A DNA stretch of 64,000 nucleotides from Tepidimonas ignava (GTDB taxonomy: Bacteria > Pseudomonadota > Gammaproteobacteria > Burkholderiales > Burkholderiaceae_C): positions 53,049-117,048 of the forward strand of contig NZ_SMAH01000010.1 in assembly GCF_004342625.1 (NCBI RefSeq), given 5' to 3'. The position numbers and the translations under genes were made by a program. Under the pieces are notes generated by a model, which saw only the letters and a program-made list of their open reading frames with translations, had not been told where the DNA came from and made no database searches. Position 1 is the first letter of the stretch. Every line of letters starts with the position of its first letter. Shown one piece after another: positions 8,892 to 17,446 of this stretch.

Positions 8892-10132
8892 CCGCCGGGA
8901 GGGCCGCCCAGGAGCGGCTGTTGATCGTGGGCGGCGGCATGGCCGGCCTGGGCGCGGCGCTGGCGTGTGTGCAGGCGCGGCCCGATGTGCCCATCACCCT
9001 GCTGGAGCAAGCGCCGGAGTTTTCCGAGGTGGGGGCGGGCATCCAGCTTGGCCCCAACGCCGTGCGCGTGCTGCGCGATTGGGGGCTGGAGCCCGCGCTG
9101 GCCGCGGTGGCGGCGTTTCCCGCCACGCTGCAGGTGCGCCGCGCCGCCGACGGCGCCGGGCTGGCGACCCTGCCGTTGGGCGAGCAGGCCCGTCGGGCCT
9201 ACGGGGCGCCTTACGTCACCATCCATCGCGCCGATTTGCACACCCTGCTGCTGCAGGCCTTGCGGCCGCACGGGCAGGTCGCGCTGTACACGGGGCAGCG
9301 CGTGCAGACGCTGCACAGCGACGCCCACGGCGTGCTGGCCACCGGCAGCGACGAACAAACCTGGTCGGCCCAGGCTGCGCTGCTGGCCGACGGCGTCTGG
9401 AGCGTGTTGCGCCAGCAGGTCGTGGGCGACGGCCCTCCGCGCTTCAGCGGGCATTTGGCCTACCGTGGGCTGCTGCCCATGGACGAGGCGCCGCCCAGCG
9501 TGGCGCGCGACGCTGTGGTGGCCTGGCTGGGCCCGCGGCTGCATGGGGTGCACTACCCCGTGCGCGCGGGACGCTGGCTCAACGTCGTCCTTGTGGTCGA
9601 AGGCCCGCTGCCCGACGGCGACGTGACCGGCTGGGACCACGCCGCGCAGCGCCGCGCGCTGCAGCAGGCGCTGGGGCCGGTGCACCCGGCGTTGGCCGCG
9701 CTGGTCGAGGCCGTGCCGCAATGGCGTCTGTGGCCGCTGTTTGGCCGCGCGCCCATGCGCGGCGCGCACGAGCACGCCCAAGGTCGGGTGGGGTTGCTGG
9801 GCGACGCCGCGCACCCCATGCGCCCGTACCTGGCCCAAGGTGCGGCGATGGCGCTGGAGGATGCTTGGACGCTGGCGCAGCTGTTGCCCCCAGCCCGGCA
9901 GCCGATCGATTGGCCGGCCGTGCTGGCCGCATGGGCGCGTGTGCGCTGGCCGCGCAACGCGCGCGTGCAGGCCCGCTCACGCGCCAACGGGGTGATTTTC
10001 CACGCCACGGGGGCGCTGCGGTTGGGGCGCGACGCGGCGCTGGCGCTGCTTGGGCCACGGCTGTTGGACCAGCCGTGGCTGTACGGTGGCCCGCCCCGGC
10101 CGACGGCGTGGCGCCGCCAGGAGGGGCGCTGA
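8888..10132 (+). CDS. FAD-dependent aromatic-type monooxygenase
   Basis: A 414-residue class A flavoprotein monooxygenase similar to salicylate and 3-hydroxybenzoate hydroxylases and UbiH-like enzymes. The N-terminal FAD dinucleotide fold is LLIVGGGMAGLGAAL, and the second FAD motif is GLLGDAAHPMRPYLAQG in the C-terminal half. The middle conserved HRADLHTLLLQAL is typical of the group. The substrate cannot be told from sequence. Two starts, 8882 and 8888, are possible; 8888 gives the ATGA coupling seen elsewhere in this operon. The downstream Bug-type solute-binding gene suggests, but does not prove, use of an imported aromatic or organic acid. Confidence 0.88.
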   Translation: MTAGRAAQERLLIVGGGMAGLGAALACVQARPDVPITLLEQAPEFSEVGAGIQLGPNAVRVLRDWGLEPALAAVAAFPATLQVRRAADGAGLATLPLGEQARRAYGAPYVTIHRADLHTLLLQALRPHGQVALYTGQRVQTLHSDAHGVLATGSDEQTWSAQAALLADGVWSVLRQQVVGDGPPRFSGHLAYRGLLPMDEAPPSVARDAVVAWLGPRLHGVHYPVRAGRWLNVVLVVEGPLPDGDVTGWDHAAQRRALQQALGPVHPALAALVEAVPQWRLWPLFGRAPMRGAHEHAQGRVGLLGDAAHPMRPYLAQGAAMALEDAWTLAQLLPPARQPIDWPAVLAAWARVRWPRNARVQARSRANGVIFHATGALRLGRDAALALLGPRLLDQPWLYGGPPRPTAWRRQEGR

Positions 10133-10134
10133 CC

Positions 10135-11136
10135 ATGGGTGGCCCATGTCGCGCAGGTCTGACCCGCCGGCACAGCTTGCGCCTGGGGTTGGGGCTGGCG
10201 GCCGCGATCGCCGCACCGGCCTGGGCCGGCCCACGCGCGTCCGCTTGGCCGCAGCGGCCCTTGCGGCTGGTGGTGGGGTTCCCGGGCGGATCGTCGGCCG
10301 ACGAAATCGCGCGCACGCTGGCCGAGCCCTTGGGCGTGGTGCTGGGGCAGCCGGTGCTGGTGGACAACCGCCAAGGCCACAGCGGTCTGCTTGCGGCCCA
10401 GCTGGTGGCGCACAGCGACGACGACCACACGCTGGGCTTGCTGCTCAACCTGCACCTGACGGTGGCGCCGTGGTTGCATGCCGACGCCGGCTACGACCCC
10501 GCGCGTGACGTCCAGCCGGTGGCGCTGGCGGCCAGCACCCCGTTGCTGTTGTGCCTCAACCCCGACCTGCATGTGCGCGGGGCACCGGCGTTGCAGGCGG
10601 CGCGCCAGGCTGGGGCGGCGTGGCGCTACGGCAGCCCGGGCGTGGGCTCGCCGTTTCACCTGGCCATGGAGCTGCTCAAGGCGAGCGCCGGCTGGCAGAC
10701 CGAGGGGGTGGCCTACCCCGGCAATGCCCAGGTGGTCAACGCGCTGCTGGCGGGCGAGGTGCACCTGGCCATGCTGCCGCCGGCGCTGGTGCGGCCGCTG
10801 TGGCGTCTGGGCAAATTGCCGGTGCTGGGCGGCACCGGCCCCGGTGTGGCGGCGTTGCTGCCCGGCGTGCCGGTGCTGGAGTCCTTGGGCGTGCGGGGTT
10901 TCCAGTACGATCACTGGTACGCACTCGCGGCGCCGCGGGGGTGGCCGGCGGCCCATGTCGAGCGCGTGGGGCGCGCGGTGCGGCTGGCGCTGCGCACGCC
11001 GGCGGTGCAAGCGGCGCTGCAGCGCCAGGGCTGGCTGCCGGGCAGCGGCGACACGGCGGCGCTGCTGCGCCGCATCGACCTGTTCACCCAGCGTCTGCGC
11101 CCCTTGCTGGAAACCGCACCCTGGAGAGGGCCCTGA
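10135..11136 (+). CDS. Bug/TctC-type tripartite tricarboxylate transporter substrate-binding protein
   Basis: A 333-residue periplasmic binding protein of the Bug family, greatly expanded in Burkholderiales. The signal region has a twin-arginine-like start ([22 protein letters not shown]). The mature protein begins with the family motif [23 protein letters not shown], then [10 protein letters not shown], and a later [16 protein letters not shown] block around the ligand loop. No TctA/TctB membrane subunits lie nearby, so it is an orphan binding protein, as is common for this family. The ligand is unknown (the family binds carboxylates and amides). The start is 2 bases after the monooxygenase stop, so it is likely cotranscribed. 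Confidence 0.9.
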   Translation: MGGPCRAGLTRRHSLRLGLGLAAAIAAPAWAGPRASAWPQRPLRLVVGFPGGSSADEIARTLAEPLGVVLGQPVLVDNRQGHSGLLAAQLVAHSDDDHTLGLLLNLHLTVAPWLHADAGYDPARDVQPVALAASTPLLLCLNPDLHVRGAPALQAARQAGAAWRYGSPGVGSPFHLAMELLKASAGWQTEGVAYPGNAQVVNALLAGEVHLAMLPPALVRPLWRLGKLPVLGGTGPGVAALLPGVPVLESLGVRGFQYDHWYALAAPRGWPAAHVERVGRAVRLALRTPAVQAALQRQGWLPGSGDTAALLRRIDLFTQRLRPLLETAPWRGP

Positions 11137-11137
11137 C

Positions 11138-12757
11138 ATGAACCCCAGCACCCCGCCCGCCGATGATCCGGGCCTCAAACTTTCACCCTGCCCGCCGGTC
11201 GAGCACGCCAACGATGGCCGGGTGCCGCTCAAGCTGCGCCGCGTCGCCATCGACACCTACCGCGAAAACGTTGCCTACCTGCACCGCGACTGCGACGTCT
11301 ACCGCGCCGAGGGTTTCCAGGCGCTGTCCAAGGTGGAGGTGCGCGCCAACGGGCGGCGCGTGCTGGCCACGCTCAACGTCACGCTCGACCCGCGCATCGT
11401 CAAGTGCGACGAAATCGGGCTGTCGATGGAAGCGTTCGCCCAGCTCGGCGTCGAGCCGGGCCATCCGGCCACCATCGAGCAGGCCGAACCGCCGGCCTCG
11501 ATCGCCGCGCTGCACCGCAAGATCAACGGCGAGCGGCTCGGGCGCGAGGACTTCCGCGCCATCGCGCGCGACATCGCCGAGCACCGCTACTCCAAGGTGG
11601 AGCTGGCCGCGTTCGTCGTCGCCACCCACGCCAGCGAGCTCGACCGCGAGGAGGTCTACTTCCTCACCGAGGGCATGATCGAAGCCGGCCAGCGCCTCGA
11701 CTGGCGCGAGCGCCTGGTGGTGGACAAGCACTGCATCGGTGGCATCCCCGGCAACCGCACCTCGATGCTGGTGGTGCCGATCGTGGCCGCGCATGGGCTG
11801 GTGTGTCCCAAGACGTCGTCGCGCGCCATCACCTCGCCGGCCGGCACCGCCGACACGATGGAGGTGCTGGCCGAGGTGGAGCTGCCCATCGAGCGGCTGC
11901 AGGAGATCGTGCGCGCGCACCGGGCCTGTCTGGCGTGGGGCGGCACCGCCCAACTGTCGCCCGCGGACGATGTGTTGATCGCCGTCGAGCGGCCGCTGTC
12001 GCTGGACTCGCCGGCGCAGATGGTGGCCTCGATCCTGAGCAAAAAAGTGGCCGCCGGCTCCAACCACCTGGTGCTGGACATCCCGGTGGGGCCCACCGCC
12101 AAGGTGCGCTCGATGCCCGATGCGCAACGCCTGCGGCGGCTCTTTGAGTACGTGGCGCGGCGCCTGGGCCTGTCGATCGACGTCGTCATCACCGACGGGC
12201 GCCAGCCGATCGGCCAAGGCATCGGCCCCGTGCTGGAGGCGCGCGACGTCATGCGCGTGCTGCAAAACCACCCGCTGGCCCCGATCGACCTGCGCCAAAA
12301 GGCGCTGCGCCTGGCCGGGCGCTTGCTGGAGTGCGACCCCGACATCCGTGGCGGCGACGGCTACGGCATCGCGCGCGACATCCTCGACTCAGGCCGCGCG
12401 CTGGACAAGATGCTGGCCATCATCGAAGCGCAGGGTGCGCGTCCCTTTGATCCGGAGCACCCACCGCTGGCGCGTCACACGTTCGACGTGCACGCGCCAG
12501 CCGATGGCGTGGTCACGGGCATCGACAACGTGCAAATCGCCCGCATCGCCCGCCTGGCCGGCGCGCCCAAGGTGGCCGGCGCCGGCGTGGACCTGATGCG
12601 CAAGCTGGGCGATGCGGTGCGCGCCGGCGACGTGCTGTACCGCGTTTACGCCGAGTACCCGGCCGACGTGGAATTTGCCCGCGCCGCCACCGAGCGCGCC
12701 AGCGGCTACACCATCGGCGCGCCGCACCAGGTGCCGCAGGTTTTTGTGGAGTTTTGA
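11138..12757 (+). CDS. Thymidine phosphorylase family protein, AMP-phosphorylase-like long form
   Basis: A 539-residue nucleoside/nucleotide phosphorylase. The pyrimidine-nucleoside phosphorylase signature is present as [18 protein letters not shown] near residues 228–245, preceded by the phosphate-site [13 protein letters not shown]. Unlike DeoA (about 440 residues) it has an extra N-terminal domain of about 90 residues, the architecture of archaeal AMP phosphorylase, which converts AMP + phosphate into adenine + ribose 1,5-bisphosphate. Whether this bacterial member acts on AMP, another NMP or a nucleoside is not decided by sequence. It starts one base after the preceding stop and is followed after 2 bases by a PRPP-synthase-like gene, so the two enzymes may share a ribose-phosphate intermediate. 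Confidence 0.88.
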   Translation: MNPSTPPADDPGLKLSPCPPVEHANDGRVPLKLRRVAIDTYRENVAYLHRDCDVYRAEGFQALSKVEVRANGRRVLATLNVTLDPRIVKCDEIGLSMEAFAQLGVEPGHPATIEQAEPPASIAALHRKINGERLGREDFRAIARDIAEHRYSKVELAAFVVATHASELDREEVYFLTEGMIEAGQRLDWRERLVVDKHCIGGIPGNRTSMLVVPIVAAHGLVCPKTSSRAITSPAGTADTMEVLAEVELPIERLQEIVRAHRACLAWGGTAQLSPADDVLIAVERPLSLDSPAQMVASILSKKVAAGSNHLVLDIPVGPTAKVRSMPDAQRLRRLFEYVARRLGLSIDVVITDGRQPIGQGIGPVLEARDVMRVLQNHPLAPIDLRQKALRLAGRLLECDPDIRGGDGYGIARDILDSGRALDKMLAIIEAQGARPFDPEHPPLARHTFDVHAPADGVVTGIDNVQIARIARLAGAPKVAGAGVDLMRKLGDAVRAGDVLYRVYAEYPADVEFARAATERASGYTIGAPHQVPQVFVEF

Positions 12758-12759
12758 CG

Positions 12760-13665
12760 ATGCCGATGCTGCTGTGCATGGACGACGAGCAGCCCGCCGC
12801 GCAGCGTTTGCTGGCGGCCCTGCAGGCACGGGATCCCGCGGCGGGCGAGCCATGGCGGCTGGGCGTGATCGAGCGCCACCGCTTCCCCGACGGCGAGCTG
12901 CGCGTGCGCCTGCCGCCCGCGCTGCCGCCCGCGGTGGCGGTGTACCGCAGCCTGCACCAACCGAACGAAAAACTGGTCGAACTGCTGCTGCTGGCGCCGG
13001 CGGCGCGCGAGCTGGGCGCGCAGCGCCTGTGGCTGGTGGCGCCGTACCTGGCGTACATGCGGCAGGACATGGCGTTCAGCCCGGGCGAGGTGGTCAGCCA
13101 GCGGCAGGTCGGGCGCTGGCTGGCCAGCGTGTTCGACGGCCTGATCACGGTGGATCCGCACCTGCACCGCGTGGCGACCTTGGCCGCAGCGGTGCCGCTG
13201 GCCCACGCGCAGGCGCTCAGCGCCGCGCCGTTGTTGGCGCAAACCGTCGCGGCACGACGTCCGGGTGCGCTGCTGCTGGGGCCGGACGAGGAATCCGAAC
13301 AGTGGGTGCGCCAAGCCGCCGCGGCGGCGGGACTGCAGGCGGCCGTGTGCCGCAAAGTGCGCCACGGCGACCGTGACGTGCAGGTGCAGCTGCCCCCGCT
13401 GGACGTACGTGGCCGCGCCGTCGTCATCGTCGATGACATGGCCAGCACCGGCCGCACGGTGGCGCAGGCCGCCGCGGCGCTGCGCGCCGCCGGGGCCGCC
13501 TCGGTGGACGTGGCGGTGACGCACGCGCTGTTCGTGGGGGACGCGCTGGCCGCGCTGCGCGCCGCCGGCGTTGGCGAGGTCTGGAGCACCGACAGCGTGC
13601 CCCACGCTAGCAACGCCGTGTTCTTGGCGCCGCTGCTGGCGGACGCGCTGCAGCGTTTGGCTTGA
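12760..13665 (+). CDS. Divergent ribose-phosphate pyrophosphokinase-like protein
   Basis: A 301-residue protein of the PRPP synthetase/phosphoribosyltransferase superfamily and a second copy in this window besides the canonical prs at 32.9 kb. Visible motifs: RFPDGELRVRLP (the N-terminal substrate region), YLAYMRQDMAF in place of the canonical [17 protein letters not shown] in place of MDLHADQI, and the PRPP-binding loop VVIVDDMASTGRT. The ATP-site and flexible-loop residues therefore differ considerably from housekeeping Prs. It follows the AMP-phosphorylase-like gene by two bases. Possible roles are making PRPP from ribose 5-phosphate, or handling ribose 1,5-bisphosphate from its partner; the latter is only an inference. 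Confidence 0.85.
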   Translation: MPMLLCMDDEQPAAQRLLAALQARDPAAGEPWRLGVIERHRFPDGELRVRLPPALPPAVAVYRSLHQPNEKLVELLLLAPAARELGAQRLWLVAPYLAYMRQDMAFSPGEVVSQRQVGRWLASVFDGLITVDPHLHRVATLAAAVPLAHAQALSAAPLLAQTVAARRPGALLLGPDEESEQWVRQAAAAAGLQAAVCRKVRHGDRDVQVQLPPLDVRGRAVVIVDDMASTGRTVAQAAAALRAAGAASVDVAVTHALFVGDALAALRAAGVGEVWSTDSVPHASNAVFLAPLLADALQRLA

Positions 13666-13741
13666 CACAGCCGACCCCAGCGGCGCTGCGGTGATCGCGC
13701 GCGGCCGTGCGGTAGGCCGCCTTCGCCGGCACAATGCATCC

Positions 13742-14293
13742 ATGGCCAACATGATCGAAACCCTGGCGCTGGCGGGCGGCTGTTTTTGGTGCACCGACGC
13801 GGTGTTTCGGCGTGTGCGCGGGGTGGTGGCGGTCGAATGTGGCTACAGCAACGGCCAAGCCACCCAACCCAGCTATGAAGAAGTCTGCACTGGGGCCACC
13901 GGCTGCGCCGAAGTCGTGCGCATCGAGCACGACCCGGCGCTGGTGGACACGCGCACGTTGCTGGAAATCTTTTTCGCCACCCACGACCCGACCACCCCCA
14001 ACCGCCAGGGCGCCGACGTCGGCACGCAGTACCGCAGCGGCGTCTACTGGACTCTTCCCGCGCAAGCCGAGGTTGCGCGTGCGCTGATCGCCGAGCTCGA
14101 CGCCCAGGGGGCGTTCGGGGCGCCCATCGTCACCGAGGTTGAGCCGCTGCGGCACTACTGGCCGGCCGAGGCGTACCATCAGGACTATTTCGCCCGCCAT
14201 CCCCACCAAGGGTATTGCCAGGTCGTCATCGCGCCCAAGGTGGCCAAGCTGCGCCGGCGGTTTGCACACCTGCTGCAGCCCGAGGGCGCCTGA
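13742..14293 (+). CDS. msrA: Peptide-methionine (S)-S-oxide reductase
   Basis: MsrA repairs oxidised proteins by reducing the S-epimer of methionine sulfoxide, using thioredoxin. At 183 residues it has the usual length. The catalytic cysteine lies in LAGGCFWCTDAVF near the N-terminus, followed by VECGYSNG, the YEEVCTG block, HDPTTPNRQGADVGTQYRS and the C-terminal HQDYF segment. The ATG at 13742 precedes the conserved domain by only a few residues. It is separated from the PRPP-synthase-like gene by 76 bases, so it probably has its own promoter; a CACAAT-like −10 lies at about 13730–13735. Confidence 0.95.
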   Translation: MANMIETLALAGGCFWCTDAVFRRVRGVVAVECGYSNGQATQPSYEEVCTGATGCAEVVRIEHDPALVDTRTLLEIFFATHDPTTPNRQGADVGTQYRSGVYWTLPAQAEVARALIAELDAQGAFGAPIVTEVEPLRHYWPAEAYHQDYFARHPHQGYCQVVIAPKVAKLRRRFAHLLQPEGA

Positions 14294-14367
14294 GCCGCGG
14301 CTGCGCGCTGACCCGTGTTGTCGCCTGCGAGCAGCCAGGCGGCGACAAGCCCTCTACACTGTGGGGC

Positions 14368-15330
14368 GTGAGCGTTGCCGACCATCCCGTGTTTCAGGCG
14401 CTGGTGCCTGTGTTTTTGTTGATCGCCGCTGGCGTGCTGGCAGGTCGCCGCGGCTGGGTCGGCCCCGGGGCCGTCAAGGAGCTGTCCAACCTGGTCTTTT
14501 TGCTGCTGATCCCGGCGCTGCTGTTTCGCACGATGAGCCAGGTGCGCCTGGAGACGCTGGACTGGCGGCCGATCGCGGCGTACTTCAGCGCCGTGCTGCC
14601 TTGGTTCGGGTTGCAGATCGCGTGGTGGGGCGTGCACCCGCGCGGCGTCGTGCTGGCGTTGGGCGGGACGTTTTCGAACCTGGTCATGATCGGCATTGCC
14701 CTGATCAGCCTGGCCTACGGGCAGGCGGGTGTGGTGACGCTGCTGACGCTGATCGCGGTGCACGCGCTGATCCTGCTGACCATCGCCTCGGTGGTGTTGG
14801 AGCTGGCGCAGGCGCGCGCCGACGACCCCGGCGGGGCGATGAACCGTGGGCGTGTGCTGCGCGCCGCGTGGGCGGCGGTGCGCGGCTCGGTCATCCACCC
14901 GATTCCGTTGCCGATTGCTTGCGGGCTGGCCTGGGGGGCGCTGGGGTGGCACCTGCCGGCGGTGGTGGACCGGCCGCTGCAACTGCTGGGCCAGGCGTTT
15001 GGGCCGCTGTCGCTGGTGCTGGTGGGCATCAGCCTGGCGCACACCCAACTGGCGGGGCGCTGGGGCGCGGCGCTGAAGGTGGCGCTGGCCAAAAACCTGG
15101 TGCTGCCGGTGCTGGTGGCGGTGTCGGCGTGGTTGTGGGGGCTGCGCGGGCTGCCTTGGACGGTGCTGGTGGTGGCCGCCGGCGTGCCGGTGGGCGCCAA
15201 CGTCTTTTTGTTCGCGCAGCGCTACCGCGTGGCGCAGGACGAAGTCACCGCCGCCACCGCGGTGTCCACCGCGCTGGCGGTGCTGACGCTGTCGGTGTGG
15301 ATGCTGGTGACGGGCGCCCTAGCCGCTTGA
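14368..15330 (+). CDS. AEC family (auxin efflux carrier-type) permease
   Basis: A 320-residue inner-membrane transporter of the AEC family with about ten predicted hydrophobic helices, for example ALVPVFLLIAAGVLAGRRGW at the N-terminus, AWGALGWHLPAVVD in the middle and AVLTLSVWMLVTGALAA at the end. The conserved GVPVGANVFLFAQRY near residue 270 is typical of bacterial members; related proteins export malate or malonate, but the substrate here is unknown. I use the GTG at 14368 because the first helix follows directly; an in-frame opening further upstream has no family similarity. A TACACT element at 14355–14360 sits just upstream, so the mRNA may be nearly leaderless. Confidence 0.88.
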   Translation: MSVADHPVFQALVPVFLLIAAGVLAGRRGWVGPGAVKELSNLVFLLLIPALLFRTMSQVRLETLDWRPIAAYFSAVLPWFGLQIAWWGVHPRGVVLALGGTFSNLVMIGIALISLAYGQAGVVTLLTLIAVHALILLTIASVVLELAQARADDPGGAMNRGRVLRAAWAAVRGSVIHPIPLPIACGLAWGALGWHLPAVVDRPLQLLGQAFGPLSLVLVGISLAHTQLAGRWGAALKVALAKNLVLPVLVAVSAWLWGLRGLPWTVLVVAAGVPVGANVFLFAQRYRVAQDEVTAATAVSTALAVLTLSVWMLVTGALAA

Positions 15331-15391
15331 GGCCCGTGGGCGCGCCCGCTGCGCACGCCGCGGCGGGCGGCGACCACCGCCCGCGCGCCGG

Positions 15392-15859
15392 TCACTGGCT
15401 CAGCAACAGGCCTTGCTCGACCTGGTATTCGAAGTAACGCTGAAAGCTGAACGCCAGGCTGGCCATCAGCGCCGTGGCGCCCACCATCAGCGCCAGCACC
15501 ATGGCCAGCACCGTCAGCCAGCCGGTGTGCCCTGCCGGGTGGTCAGGGGGCAGGGTAGGGTTGTGGCGCGCGTTCCAGCGTTCGGCCGGCTGCAGCCCCA
15601 TCACGATGGCGCTGAGCGCCGCCACCACCAGCGCCAGGCCCAGCAGCGGCAGCAGCACCCACGACAGCTTGTCGTCCTGCCCATAGTCCAGCACGCGCTG
15701 CACGCCCCACAGCCCCAGCGCCGTCGGGATCGCGTGCGCCCAGCCCAAGGCGTCGGTCCAGCCGTGCAGGTACAGCCGGTGCCAGCCCAGCGGGCCGCCC
15801 AGCACGGCCAGCCACGCGGCCAGCGTTTTGTGGCGCGTTCGGGTGTTCATCGTCGTCAT
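15392..15859 (-). CDS. TM2 domain-containing membrane protein
   Basis: A 155-residue protein with an N-terminal TM2-type hairpin (AAWLAVLGGPLGWHRLYLHGW) at about residues 11–31 and three further hydrophobic segments (GLWGVQRVL, WVLLPLLGLALVVAALSAIVMG, GWLTVLAMVLALMVGATALM). The histidine-arginine pair in the GWHRLYLHG turn is the TM2 hallmark. No enzymatic function is known for the family in bacteria. The start at 15859 overlaps the stop of the upstream GNAT gene by four bases (ATGA); a second ATG at 15850 is possible. It is convergent with the AEC gene, 61 bases away. Confidence 0.8.
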   Translation of the reverse strand: MTTMNTRTRHKTLAAWLAVLGGPLGWHRLYLHGWTDALGWAHAIPTALGLWGVQRVLDYGQDDKLSWVLLPLLGLALVVAALSAIVMGLQPAERWNARHNPTLPPDHPAGHTGWLTVLAMVLALMVGATALMASLAFSFQRYFEYQVEQGLLLSQ

Positions 15860-16416
15860 GCCGTGGTACCGGGGTGGGGGGACGGCTCGTCGGCGGGCGG
15901 GGTGCGGTCGCCCCAGCCCAGCGCGCGCTCCATCAGCACGATGTCGAGCCAACGGCCGAATTTCCAACCGCACGCCCGCACCACACCCACGCGCTCGAAG
16001 CCCAACGCCGTGTGCAGCCCGATCGAGCCGGCGTTGGCCGAGTCGCCGATCACCGCCATCACCTTGCGAATACCGCGCTGTTCCAGCTGGGTCAACAGTT
16101 CGGCCAGCAGCGCGCGCCCAAGCCCCCGCCCGGCCATGTCGTGCGCCACGTAAATCGAATCCTCGACCGAGTAGCGGTACGCCGGTCGCGGCTTGAACCA
16201 GTTGCCGTACGCGAACCCCACGACGCGGCCATCCCACTGCGCGACCAGCCACGGCAGGCCCTTGCCCAGCACGTCGGCGCGTCGTGCGGCCATCTCGGCC
16301 ACGCTGGGGGGCTCGGTTTCGAACGTGCCGGTGCCGTTCAACACGTGGTGGCCGTACAGCGCCGCGATGGCGGGCACATCGTCGTCGCGGCTTGGTCGAA
16401 TCAGGGGGTGGTTCAT
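15856..16416 (-). CDS. GNAT N-acetyltransferase (phosphinothricin acetyltransferase-like)
   Basis: A 186-residue Gcn5-related acetyltransferase of the Pat/MddA group, which acetylates the amino group of methionine sulfoximine, phosphinothricin or related amino acids. It shows IRPSRDDDVPAIAALYGHHV at the N-terminus with the GTFETEPPS loop that follows, YRYSVEDSIYVAHDMAGRGLGRAL (the acetyl-CoA pyrophosphate loop is GRGLGRAL) and the terminal GFERVGVVRACGWKFGRWLD block. The start at 16416 matches the family N-terminus. It is divergent from rpsP and coupled to the TM2 gene downstream. Confidence 0.9.
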   Translation of the reverse strand: MNHPLIRPSRDDDVPAIAALYGHHVLNGTGTFETEPPSVAEMAARRADVLGKGLPWLVAQWDGRVVGFAYGNWFKPRPAYRYSVEDSIYVAHDMAGRGLGRALLAELLTQLEQRGIRKVMAVIGDSANAGSIGLHTALGFERVGVVRACGWKFGRWLDIVLMERALGWGDRTPPADEPSPHPGTTA

Positions 16417-16427
16417 GGGGGCTTGGT

Positions 16428-16433
16428 TATAAT
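16428..16433 (+). promoter_or_regulatory. Consensus −10 box upstream of rpsP
   Basis: A perfect TATAAT lies 91 bases upstream of the rpsP start codon, in the divergent gap from the GNAT gene. I see no good −35 hexamer 16–18 bases before it. The position suits the start of the rpsP–rimM–trmD–rplS transcript with a leader of about 85 bases. Confidence 0.5.
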
Positions 16434-16524
16434 GGCGGGTTTGCAACGTTTCGCTGGCCGGGTGGCCAGTCGTCGTGTCTCAGGCGTTGCCTCAACCGTC
16501 ATCGACAAGTTTCAAGGATAACCC

Positions 16525-16800
16525 ATGGTCGTCATCCGACTCGCCCGTGGCGGCTCGAAGGCCCGCCCGTTCTACCACATCGTCGTCGCTGACAAGCGCT
16601 GCCGTCGTGATGGTCGCTTCATCGAGCGCATCGGCTTTTACAACCCGATTGCCCGCGGCCAGGACGTGCCGCTCAACATCGCGCAAGACCGCTTGGCGTA
16701 CTGGCTCAGCGTCGGTGCGCAGCCCTCGGACACCGTGGCGCGCCTGATCAAGCAAGCGCCCAAGGTGGCCCCTGCGGCCGCCGAAACGGCCGCAGCCTGA
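16525..16800 (+). CDS. rpsP: 30S ribosomal protein S16
   Basis: Small-subunit ribosomal protein bS16 (91 residues). It begins [21 protein letters not shown] and continues with the conserved [13 protein letters not shown] and the [11 protein letters not shown]-terminal region. The alanine-rich tail ([10 protein letters not shown]) is common in beta-proteobacteria. An AAGGA ribosome-binding site lies about 6 bases upstream. It heads the conserved operon rpsP–rimM–trmD–rplS, which couples ribosome assembly to tRNA modification. Confidence 0.98.
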   Translation: MVVIRLARGGSKARPFYHIVVADKRCRRDGRFIERIGFYNPIARGQDVPLNIAQDRLAYWLSVGAQPSDTVARLIKQAPKVAPAAAETAAA

Positions 16801-16816
16801 ACGCACCCCTGGTGCG

Positions 16817-17407
16817 ATGCAGCCCGACACCGCGGTGCCTTGGCAGGCCTGCGCGCTACCGCCGGATGCGGTGGTGCTGGGGCACGTGCACGATGCTTGG
16901 GGTGTGCGTGGCTGGGTGCGGGTACGCGGTGTTGCGCAGGGCGGGGCGGTGTTGGCCAGCGCGCGTCGCTGGTACCTGACGCCGCCCACCGAAGGGCCCC
17001 ACGCCGTGCGCTTCGATGCCTTTGCCGCGCCGGTGCAGGTGCGGGTGCGGCAGGTGCGCCGCCACGGTGACGCCTGGGTGGCCAGGATCGAAGGCGTCGA
17101 TGACCGCAGCACCGCCGAGCGCCTGCGCGGTGCCGTGGTGCAGGTGGCGCGGGCCGATTTTCCGCCCACCGACGACCCGGACGAGTTTTACTGGGTTGAC
17201 CTGATCGGCCTGGACGTCGTCAACCGTGAGGGCGTGCACCTGGGGGTGGTGCACGAGTTGCTCAGCACCGGCCCGCACGCCGTGCTGTGCCTGAGCGCCG
17301 ACGAGGGTCGGGTGCAGCGCATGATCCCGTTCGTGTCCGCCTACGTGGACGCGGTCGATCTGGCGGCACGCCGCATCACGGTGGACTGGCAGCCCGACTA
17401 CGATTAA
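16817..17407 (+). CDS. rimM: Ribosome maturation factor RimM
   Basis: A 196-residue 16S rRNA processing factor that binds S19 and helps mature the 30S head. The N-terminal RimM beta-barrel shows VVLGHVHDAWGVRGWVRV; the linker holds the family segment around VEGVDDRSTAERLRG-like residues, and the C-terminal PRC-barrel domain contains EFYWVDLIGLDVVNREG, then MIPFVSAYVDAVDLAARRITVDW. It starts 16 bases after rpsP, in the usual operon order. Confidence 0.97.
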   Translation: MQPDTAVPWQACALPPDAVVLGHVHDAWGVRGWVRVRGVAQGGAVLASARRWYLTPPTEGPHAVRFDAFAAPVQVRVRQVRRHGDAWVARIEGVDDRSTAERLRGAVVQVARADFPPTDDPDEFYWVDLIGLDVVNREGVHLGVVHELLSTGPHAVLCLSADEGRVQRMIPFVSAYVDAVDLAARRITVDWQPDYD

Positions 17408-17446
17408 GCCCCGCCCAGGCCCCATGCGCTGCCAAGGGCGTGCCCG

